From assembly GCF_040222815.1 (NCBI RefSeq), contig NZ_JAVKCH010000039.1:62001-126000 (forward strand): 64,000 bases of DNA. The letters run 5' to 3'. A program made the translations under genes and the position numbers. This DNA comes from Imperialibacter sp040222815 (GTDB lineage: Bacteria > Bacteroidota > Bacteroidia > Cytophagales > Cyclobacteriaceae). The notes beneath the pieces were generated by a model, which was given only the letters and a program-made list of their open reading frames with translations, was not told the origin of the DNA and did not search any database. Shown one piece after another: positions 35,299 to 42,343 of the stretch (positions are counted from its first letter, which is position 1; each line of letters opens with the position of its first letter).

Positions 35299-35691
35299 AT
35301 GAAAGCATCCAATGTGGTGACCTTGCTCTTTATTGCAATGATATTTGCTGTATCTATGGAAAATGCCCAGGCTCAGAAGGGTGGGCAAATGGTGCGCCTT
35401 GCTAGGTTGGTGATTGATGAGGCCCAGCTTGAGAGTTACCGACAATTTTTGAAGGAAGAAATAGAAACCTCTGTGAAGGTGGAACCAGGAGTACTTACAC
35501 TTTATGCTGTTTTCGAAAAGCAAAACCCAACTCATTTAACTATTCTCGAAATATATGCCGACACTGCCTCCTACCGGGCGCATTTGAAAACTCCCCATTT
35601 TCTCAAGTATAAAAATGGCACGGCTGACATGGTGAAGTCGTTGGAACTGGTTGAAGTTGACCCTCTGGTGCCGGGGATGAAAATTAAATAG
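35299..35691 (+). CDS. Secreted antibiotic-biosynthesis-monooxygenase (ABM) domain protein
   Basis: A signal peptide (ending ENAQA near residue 25) precedes a single ABM domain of about 95 residues: MVRLARLVIDEAQLESYRQFLKEEIETSVKVEPGVLTLYAVFEK and ILEIYADTASYRAHLKTPHFLKYK. ABM proteins are dimeric ferredoxin-like folds that act as cofactor-free quinol monooxygenases, but many have unknown substrates. The periplasmic location is unusual but common for Bacteroidota members. It is monocistronic. Confidence 0.85.
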   Translation: MKASNVVTLLFIAMIFAVSMENAQAQKGGQMVRLARLVIDEAQLESYRQFLKEEIETSVKVEPGVLTLYAVFEKQNPTHLTILEIYADTASYRAHLKTPHFLKYKNGTADMVKSLELVEVDPLVPGMKIK

Positions 35692-35759
35692 TATTCCCGG
35701 CTTTCTCGAGAAAGAGAGAATGCCCCGGGGATGGCAATCTCTCTACTGTAACCAGTCTA

Positions 35760-36353
35760 TCAAGGCTTGATCACCTGACCAGTACCGACACCGAACACAC
35801 TCTTGCGGAAGCCGTATTCCAACTGCCTCATCGTTGTTGGTATTTCTCCGGGAAAAAAAGGAAAGTACTGTGGTGAGTTTTCAATCACCGTTGGGCTTAC
35901 GGCATTGATCCTGACGCCATTTTCCAGTTCAATGGCCGCGGCACGAACAAATCCTTCCACTGCCCCATTGGCCGCCGATGCATTGGCAAAGTTCCGCTGG
36001 GGCTCATGCGTCAATGCCCCGGTGATCAATGTAAAAGAACCCCTGGGCTTGATGTAGTGCTGACCGATCAACACCAGGTTGATCTGCCCCATCATTTTGC
36101 CCTCCACTCCCTGGCGAAACTCCTTGTCGGTGAGGTTCTTCCACGGCCCAACAAACGTAGGCCCGGCGGTGCAAATCAGTGCATCAAATGCGCCGGTTGT
36201 TTTGTACATGTTTTCGATGGACTCGGGCGAGGTAATGTCTACCTGCACATCCATTCCGTGGCGATCCGCCCGAACGATTTCGTGTTCTTTTTCAAAAGCA
36301 TTTGACAAAAAGCTTCCCATGGTGCCTGACGCACCTACAATGATAATCTTCAT
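35760..36353 (-). CDS. Short-chain dehydrogenase/reductase
   Basis: A 197-residue small SDR with NAD(P)-binding IIVGASGTMGSFLSNAF, the ICTAGP motif and an active-site region ASAANGAVEGFVRAAAIEL, where the usual YxxxK appears as Asn-Gly in ASAANGAVEG. So the standard catalytic Tyr-Lys pair is absent. This is typical of short SDRs of the YciK/CsgA-like type. Substrate is unknown. It is last in an apparent minus-strand unit with the FAD oxidoreductase and a small membrane protein. Confidence 0.85.
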   Translation of the reverse strand: MKIIIVGASGTMGSFLSNAFEKEHEIVRADRHGMDVQVDITSPESIENMYKTTGAFDALICTAGPTFVGPWKNLTDKEFRQGVEGKMMGQINLVLIGQHYIKPRGSFTLITGALTHEPQRNFANASAANGAVEGFVRAAAIELENGVRINAVSPTVIENSPQYFPFFPGEIPTTMRQLEYGFRKSVFGVGTGQVIKP

Positions 36354-36374
36354 GATTCGTGTTTTTTTGTTTGA

Positions 36375-37283
36375 TTAAAATTCTTCTTCTATCAGCTCCT
36401 TGTTCACCATTAGCCCCGTGGTTGTGCCCATCGAAACCGCATTGGCAACAGTGCGCATGCGGGTGACGTTGTCGCCACAGGCATATACACCTGGCACCGA
36501 GGTTTTTTGCGCAGCGTCTACCTTGATGTAGCCTTCTTCGCTGAGCTCGCAGCCCAGTTGTTGTGGAATGTCGCAGTGCTGCTGAAAAGGGAGCCTGGCA
36601 TATAATGCGGTCACAGGTTCTACTCTGCCGGTCTTGAACTGGATGCTAGTGAGGTAGCCGTTTGTTTGGTCTAACTTGTAGATTTGATCTTCTACGATGT
36701 TAATCTTATGATTGTGCAACCTGGCAGTTTGCTCATGCGTGAGGGTGCTGTTGCCGTTGGTATACAGCGTCAGGTCGCTTGTCCAATTGGCAATGAGCAT
36801 GCAGAATTCATAGCCACTATCGCCGTTGGCGAGTATGCCGGTTTTCTGGCCTCGCACTTCGTATCCGTGGCAATAGGGGCAGTGGAGCACACTTTTACCC
36901 CAGCTCTCCTTGAAACCGGGAATCTCAGGCATAACGTCTTTGATGCCAGTTGCAAAAATTAATTTCCTGGCCGTAAACGACTCGCCGGATGGCACAAAAA
37001 CCTCAAATCCACTGTCCAGTTTTTTGGCGTTTACCACCCGGTCGTTCAGAAAGTTCACCGTGGCGTAAGCCGACACCTGCTGTTTGGCTATTGAAGCAAT
37101 TTCTGCCGGGGCGGTGCCGTCCTGCGTAAGGAAATTGTGCGAGTGTGGAGTTTGCCTGTTGCAGGGTTTGACGCTGTCGATGATCAGCACCTTCCTCAGC
37201 GCTCTGCCCAGAGCGAGGCCACCAGCCAGACCGGCATAGCTTCCTCCAACGATGATTACATCGTGCTTTATTGCAGTCTCCAT
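36375..37283 (-). CDS. Thioredoxin reductase-like FAD oxidoreductase
   Basis: A 302-residue flavoprotein: FAD motif VIIVGGSYAGLAGGLALGRA, redox-active CPYC in SVLHCPYCHGYEVRG, and the C-terminal FAD site GVYACGDNVTRM. This is the class-II pyridine nucleotide-disulfide family next to thioredoxin reductase. The NADPH-binding region reads GILANGDSGYEF, which departs from the GxGxxA of true thioredoxin reductase. So it may use another partner. The SDR gene follows after 21 bp and a membrane protein gene precedes it. Confidence 0.9.
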   Translation of the reverse strand: METAIKHDVIIVGGSYAGLAGGLALGRALRKVLIIDSVKPCNRQTPHSHNFLTQDGTAPAEIASIAKQQVSAYATVNFLNDRVVNAKKLDSGFEVFVPSGESFTARKLIFATGIKDVMPEIPGFKESWGKSVLHCPYCHGYEVRGQKTGILANGDSGYEFCMLIANWTSDLTLYTNGNSTLTHEQTARLHNHKINIVEDQIYKLDQTNGYLTSIQFKTGRVEPVTALYARLPFQQHCDIPQQLGCELSEEGYIKVDAAQKTSVPGVYACGDNVTRMRTVANAVSMGTTTGLMVNKELIEEEF

Positions 37284-37299
37284 GTTGTTGCCGTTAGCT

Positions 37300-37524
37300 T
37301 TATTTTGCGTTTGCCTTGCCTGAAAATTGAGCGATCAGCCGGTCGAGCAACGGAACGCCTACGAACATCATCCAGGGAACCAGAGAGATGGTCAGGATAA
37401 AAGTTCTTTGGTAAAGGGGCAGGTTTGCCAGGCTTTCGCCAAAGACAGCCAGAAACAGTGTGATGGAAGGATAGATGACCAGCCAGATTTTCAGCGAGGC
37501 CATCAGGCGTGTTTTTTTGTTCAT
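37300..37524 (-). CDS. Small membrane protein, hypothetical
   Basis: A 74-residue protein with two membrane segments (about 9-30 and 41-60) and a basic C-terminus. It is similar in layout to small proteins found beside reductases in Bacteroidota, but I do not recognise a named family. It is first in the minus-strand unit with the FAD oxidoreductase (16 bp spacing) and SDR. Confidence 0.7.
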   Translation of the reverse strand: MNKKTRLMASLKIWLVIYPSITLFLAVFGESLANLPLYQRTFILTISLVPWMMFVGVPLLDRLIAQFSGKANAK

Positions 37525-37608
37525 TTTGTTACTTGTTGAAACTTGATATCACAAAAGTAAAGTGAACAAAAGGGGTGGGGATAGGACGAAAATGAAGTTG
37601 GATGGGAC

Positions 37609-38466
37609 TTATCGGAACTTCTTACGAAAAGCGTCCGGTGACATCCCTGTGCGCTTTTTGAAGAACCGGATGAAATAGGAAACGTCTTCATAGCCAAGAT
37701 CCCACGCAATGTCTTTTACCTGATTAGGGGTGGCAAGCAGGTAGCGTTTCGATTCCAGGATAACCTGATCGTCGATGAGGTTCGTGACAGTTTTACCTAC
37801 CGACGCTTTGGTAATAGCATTTAGCTGGTAGGGAGAAAGGTTTAGCATGTCGGCATACTGCGATGCTTGCTTGACCTGACTGATATGGGCTTCAAGCAAC
37901 GCCAGCAGCTCTTCAAATCGCTCCTGCATATAAAGGTTACCATTGTTTGTCAGTTGATTTGGGGCAGGGCTCTGCCTGTTGTATTCTATGCAAAGGATTT
38001 CCAAACTGGCTTTGATGATATCGAGGTAGCCGTCCTGCTTGCTGGTGTATTCTTCAAAAATGTTAGCCAGGATACTGTTTAGTTTTTCGAACCTGCTGGC
38101 TTCAAGTTGGCAGAAGTTCTTGCCACTTGCTTTTCGCAACCGCTGCGCAGCAGCCTGATCTTTGGAGCCGCAGAACTCCTGGTCGAATTCCATGAGATAT
38201 CCGGTGGAGCCCATCTTTAGCTGGAGGCGGTGCACCTGACCCGGCCTCAGAAAAAACACCGATCGGCCGGATACCTGATAGGGGGTGAAATCAATTTCAT
38301 GAACGCCTTCGCCTTGTGAAACTGCCAGAACAAAGAAGAAGTTGTGCCTGTGTAGCGAATGAAGCATGTCTTTTCCGTCGAAGATATCCTGTAGCCTCCG
38401 GATACTACATCGTCCAAAAGCCTGCTCACTGGTAGCACGAATGTCTCTGATGGGGATTTTCTCCAT
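37609..38466 (-). CDS. AraC-family transcriptional regulator
   Basis: A 285-residue regulator with an N-terminal cupin-like sensing domain (LHRHNFFFVLAVSQGEGVHEIDFTPYQV.. and FFLRPGQVHRLQL) and a C-terminal double helix-turn-helix: YADMLNLSPYQLNAITKASVGKTVTNLIDDQVILESKRYLL, then VKDIAWDLGYEDVSYFIRFFKKRTGMSPDAFRKKF. It is upstream of, and on the same strand as, the membrane protein/FAD oxidoreductase/SDR unit, so it probably regulates that unit. The inducer is unknown. Confidence 0.94.
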   Translation of the reverse strand: MEKIPIRDIRATSEQAFGRCSIRRLQDIFDGKDMLHSLHRHNFFFVLAVSQGEGVHEIDFTPYQVSGRSVFFLRPGQVHRLQLKMGSTGYLMEFDQEFCGSKDQAAAQRLRKASGKNFCQLEASRFEKLNSILANIFEEYTSKQDGYLDIIKASLEILCIEYNRQSPAPNQLTNNGNLYMQERFEELLALLEAHISQVKQASQYADMLNLSPYQLNAITKASVGKTVTNLIDDQVILESKRYLLATPNQVKDIAWDLGYEDVSYFIRFFKKRTGMSPDAFRKKFR

Positions 38467-38610
38467 ATAGCGTCGTCGATGAGTAGTCAGCCCTAATGCC
38501 TCGATAAAGCCTTTGCTTCAAGGATTATTGCGGCATTGTTAATTTACAGCTTAGCCTCATTATTGCGACCGTTTCGGCAAATGTTTTTCGCTACTGCATT
38601 CGATCTGCTC

Positions 38611-39084
38611 TTAACCCTCGCAAATCTCCTTCAACCTACTTAAAGCCTTTGGCCACATTTCGCTGAACATTTCTGCAAAAGCATCCGCCGTGTCCAGGTC
38701 CACCGTTACTGTTGTTACTCCATTACGTTCTTTGAAGGTGTAGTTTTCCATAGCGCCAGCCCACATTTCAACCATGGCGCCGGAGGTGATTTCCTGGTCG
38801 CCATCCACCATGCCGTAATGACTGACAGATACGAACTCAGCCGGTTTGTTTTCCAGTATTTTGGACACCATGCCACCCCGCTTGCCGTCCTGATCAAGCC
38901 CTACGAAAAGTATTTTGCTGCCTTTGTCCCAGCTTCCCTCGTAAGAGCCTGGAGCCCCATCCGGGTCGGGGTTGAAAGCGCTGGTCCAGTCTTGATAGCT
39001 TTTGATATCATCAAGGCCAAGCATCAGGCGGTAAACTTTTGCTGCAGGCACCTTGATGTCCTGGAGAAATTGAAGATGTTTCAT
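38611..39084 (-). CDS. SRPBCC/AHSA1-type lipid-binding-like protein
   Basis: From the ATG at 39084 the protein has about 157 residues: VPAAKVYRLMLGLDDIKSYQDWTSAFNPDPDGAPGSYEGSWDKGSKILFVG near the N-terminus, WAGAMENYTFKERNGVTTVTVDLDTADAF near the C-terminus. This is the START/SRPBCC fold of the activator-of-Hsp90-ATPase-like (AHSA1) family, which binds hydrophobic ligands. The upstream in-frame ATG at 39117 would add 11 residues of low value. Confidence 0.85.
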   Translation of the reverse strand: MKHLQFLQDIKVPAAKVYRLMLGLDDIKSYQDWTSAFNPDPDGAPGSYEGSWDKGSKILFVGLDQDGKRGGMVSKILENKPAEFVSVSHYGMVDGDQEITSGAMVEMWAGAMENYTFKERNGVTTVTVDLDTADAFAEMFSEMWPKALSRLKEICEG

Positions 39085-39202
39085 AACGGATTTATTGAAG
39101 TCTACTTTACCTGTCAAAGATCGCTATTGCCAACAAACTTCTCGCTGTAGTAAAACGACAATTCGAGAGGTCGATTGCGTCATTTTCTTGAGCAGGCCAA
39201 GC

Positions 39203-40837
39203 CTATTCAATCTTGCTGGCATCCACGTAATAATCACTGTCTACTATTAGCTGACGCAAGCGCTGAGCTAACTCGACGGTCTTCCAGCTGCCCTCAGGAG
39301 CCAACCTTTGTGTTTTGCCGTCGATGATTACTTCCACAGGCATGTCAAAACCTTCCACACAGTTAGCCCATCTGTAGCTCAGTGTTGTGTCGTTGGTTTC
39401 GTACTCTAACACAGGGATTCTGGTATCTCTCAGGTACTGGTCAAAGAAAGGCCCCAGATTCATCCCTGACTTTTCAGCCAGGAAGGCTTCAATTTGCCCG
39501 GTGGCAACAGTTTGATGATAGAACTCCTCATTCAAACCCCGCAACATCATGCGCCATTTTTCATCGTCTCCCACCAGCTGGCGCAAAGTGTGCAGCATAT
39601 TCGCCCCTTTCGAGTACATGTCGCCCGAGCCTGAATAATTCACTTCATACGCACCTATTATAGGCCTGTCGTTGCGGATATTTTTACGAGTGCCAATCAC
39701 GTATTCGGCACTGGCATCTTTGCCATAATAGTAGTCGACAAAAAGGTTCTCTGAGTAGGCGGTAAAGCCTTCGTGGATCCACATGTCGGCGATGTCTTTG
39801 TAGGTGATATTGTTGGCAAACCACTCATGCCCCGACTCGTGCACAATGATGAAATCGAAGTTAAAGCCCCAGCCAGTGCCGCTTACGTCGGTGGTGTGGT
39901 AACCGTTTTTGTAGAAGTTGCCATAGGTTACACTGCTTTGGTGCTCCATGCCGTAGTAGGGCACTTCCACCAGCTTGTAGCTGTCTTCGTAAAAGGGATA
40001 AGGGCCAAACCAATGCTCAAAAGCGGCCAGCATTTTAGGCACTTCTTCGAAATGAGTTTTGGCTTTCTTGAGGTTGTCACGCAGCACGTAGTAGTCGCAG
40101 TCAAGCGGGCCTTTTTCACCGTCATATACTTCCCCGAAGTGAACATAGTCACCCACGTTCACATTCACGCCGTAGTTGTTGATCGGGTTGGAAACAAACC
40201 ATTCGAAGGTTTTGCTGCCGTCATGGTTGTCGGTGGTTTTTCTCAGGCGGCCGTTGGAAACATCCATCAGGTGGTCGGGCACAGTGACGCTGATGGTCAT
40301 GCTGTCGGTTTCGTCGTACATGTGGTCTTTACAGGGCCACCACAGGCTGGCACCATCTCCCTGGCAGGTAGTTACTATAAAGTCGTTGCCGTTGCTGTCC
40401 TTCGTCCAGGTAACACCGCCTTCCCAGGGCGGGAGCTTGCTCACTTGAGGCCTTCCACCATAGCTAATGGTCAGGCTGTTCACAGCGCCAGGCACTTGCT
40501 TTCTCTTGAGGGTAATGAACCATGCATTGCCATTTTGCAGGAATTTCAATGCCTTGCCGTCTTGCATCACCTCAGTGATCTTCATTGGGTGTTGCAAGTC
40601 GATCTGCATGGTTTTGGCCTCCGTAAGCACTTTGTAGGTTACCGTATTCTGACCCGAGAAAGTTTTCGCTTCAGGATCGACCTTTACCCCGAGGTCATAG
40701 TGTACCAAATCCCACCATGCTCTTTCCGGGGTGATGGAGCCACGGAGTGTGTCTTGACGGGTGAATTTGGGAGACTGGGCAAGTGCCGTAGTCACAAAGC
40801 CAATGACGAAGCAAAGGGATAATGTCAACGATTTCAT
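39203..40837 (-). CDS. M1-family metallopeptidase (secreted)
   Basis: From 40837 the protein has a signal peptide (MKSLTLSLCFVIGFVTTALAQ). It then has the M1 aminopeptidase N-terminal domain and the zinc site HESGHEWFANN (HExxH) followed by WIHEGFTAYSE with the third zinc-ligand Glu. It is about 544 residues, on the short side for M1 enzymes, lacking the C-terminal helical domains. It likely trims peptides outside the cytoplasm. The longer open frame upstream overlaps the DUF1501 gene region and has no signal, so it is not the start. Confidence 0.93.
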   Translation of the reverse strand: MKSLTLSLCFVIGFVTTALAQSPKFTRQDTLRGSITPERAWWDLVHYDLGVKVDPEAKTFSGQNTVTYKVLTEAKTMQIDLQHPMKITEVMQDGKALKFLQNGNAWFITLKRKQVPGAVNSLTISYGGRPQVSKLPPWEGGVTWTKDSNGNDFIVTTCQGDGASLWWPCKDHMYDETDSMTISVTVPDHLMDVSNGRLRKTTDNHDGSKTFEWFVSNPINNYGVNVNVGDYVHFGEVYDGEKGPLDCDYYVLRDNLKKAKTHFEEVPKMLAAFEHWFGPYPFYEDSYKLVEVPYYGMEHQSSVTYGNFYKNGYHTTDVSGTGWGFNFDFIIVHESGHEWFANNITYKDIADMWIHEGFTAYSENLFVDYYYGKDASAEYVIGTRKNIRNDRPIIGAYEVNYSGSGDMYSKGANMLHTLRQLVGDDEKWRMMLRGLNEEFYHQTVATGQIEAFLAEKSGMNLGPFFDQYLRDTRIPVLEYETNDTTLSYRWANCVEGFDMPVEVIIDGKTQRLAPEGSWKTVELAQRLRQLIVDSDYYVDASKIE

Positions 40838-40898
40838 AAGTGAGAAATAAGAGGAAGCAAGATATAAATTTTGCTTTAGCCAATCCAACTGAACCACC

Positions 40899-42332
40899 CT
40901 AAGCAAGCAACTCCAAAACAGCTTTTCCCTGGCCGTCGGGGGTGGTGTAGAAGGGCCGACCTTCGATTGTGTAGTTAGTTTCAGGGTGGATGCCCAGCGC
41001 ATGGTAGATCGTCTGGTGTATTTGGTCAATAACGACAGTATTTTCAATGGACGAGCAGGGTCTTTCATCGGCGGTTTTGCCGTAAACCAACCCTTTTTTG
41101 ATACCTCCGCCCCACATGAGGATGGAGCTGCCGTCGGTGAAATGCCGGTGCATACCATAGAATTTTTCGTCTTCGATGACGTCGGGTTGATTTACCTGGT
41201 CTTGTACTTTCTCGCCGGGGCGTCCTTCCAGCAAGGCATCTCTGCTGAATTCACTGGCCAGCACAATGAGCGTACGGTCCAAATGGCCCGATTCATCCAA
41301 ATCTTTGACAAGCTGGGCAACAGGGCCATCGATCAGCTCCTTCATTTTTACCACACGGGTGTGTCCGTTCTCATGCGTGTCCCACCCAAGAAATGGCTCA
41401 TATTCTGTGGATACGCTCACAAACCGGGCGCCGTTCATGGCCAGCCTTTTGGCGGTCAGGCAGCCTAGCCCAAACCGGCCGGTGTTGTAGATGTCGTACT
41501 TCTCTTTTGGCTCCTGTGTTAAGTCAAATACCTGCGACTCGGGTGAATTCAACAGCCAGTACGACTGCTCCATCGACCGCATCAGTGACTCCCGCTGGTA
41601 ATCGCTTCCCCGCTCCATCACCTCACTTTTGTTGGCCAATTCTTTGTAAAGCTGATTTCTTGCCTCAAACCTTTTGACTGACATGCCCTGCGGAGGGCGA
41701 ACACTCTCCAGCCCACTTGATGGATCGGGAATGAGAAATGGCCCATATTCACTGCCCAGGAACCCTGCCGTATGAAATGCTTTTAGTTCTTCGCCTTCTC
41801 CCACGGTAAAACGCTGGCCCATGGCAATAAAAGGAGGGATGACCGGATTGACCGGCCCCAACTCTTTGGCGATCCAGGCACCAATATGCGGCGCTTGCAC
41901 CGACTGTGGAGGCTCATAGCAAGTATGCCAGTGGTACTGGTGCCGGGTATGAAGGATGTGCCCCAGGTCGGCCGATTTGTAGGATCGGATGATAGCGCCT
42001 TTGTCCATCACACTACCAATGGACTCAAGTCCTTCTGAAAAATACAAGCCGTCCACAGCAGTCGGAACCTTTGGAAACGAGCTTAAAATTCTTTTACTCT
42101 CAACGCCTTTTTCGTAGGGTGTGTAGGCCTTTGGGTCAAAAGTTTCGGTGTGTGCCATGCCTCCGGCCATCCAAAGCAATATGACGGTGTCGGCCGAAGA
42201 ACGAATTGCCGGGGCAGTGCTGCATGAACTTAAAAAACTGGCAGTGGGAATGCTGACAGCCGCAGCAGCAAGGCTGGCAGCTCCCATTTTCTTCATAAAC
42301 TCCCTGCGTGAATTGGCTATGTGATTGTTCAT
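40899..42332 (-). CDS. DUF1501 family protein (Tat-type signal)
   Basis: A 477-residue protein starting with a twin-arginine signal (NSRREFMKKMGAASLAAAAVSIP). DUF1501 has a sulfatase/alkaline phosphatase-like fold, with TVILLWMAGGMAHTETFDPK near the N-terminus, GWDTHENGH and MWGGGIKKGLVYGKTADE later. It accompanies DUF1549/DUF1553 cytochrome proteins in Planctomycetes and Bacteroidota. The partner gene lies upstream with an 11-bp gap. Function of the pair is unknown. Polysaccharide breakdown has been suggested from genome context. Confidence 0.93.
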   Translation of the reverse strand: MNNHIANSRREFMKKMGAASLAAAAVSIPTASFLSSCSTAPAIRSSADTVILLWMAGGMAHTETFDPKAYTPYEKGVESKRILSSFPKVPTAVDGLYFSEGLESIGSVMDKGAIIRSYKSADLGHILHTRHQYHWHTCYEPPQSVQAPHIGAWIAKELGPVNPVIPPFIAMGQRFTVGEGEELKAFHTAGFLGSEYGPFLIPDPSSGLESVRPPQGMSVKRFEARNQLYKELANKSEVMERGSDYQRESLMRSMEQSYWLLNSPESQVFDLTQEPKEKYDIYNTGRFGLGCLTAKRLAMNGARFVSVSTEYEPFLGWDTHENGHTRVVKMKELIDGPVAQLVKDLDESGHLDRTLIVLASEFSRDALLEGRPGEKVQDQVNQPDVIEDEKFYGMHRHFTDGSSILMWGGGIKKGLVYGKTADERPCSSIENTVVIDQIHQTIYHALGIHPETNYTIEGRPFYTTPDGQGKAVLELLA

Positions 42333-42343
42333 TATTTCTAGTT

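Noticed and set aside
39203..41158. Longer start for the M1 peptidase at 41158
   Set aside because: The extra 107 residues overlap the DUF1501 gene on the same strand in another frame, look non-native, and lie before a clean signal peptide at 40837.
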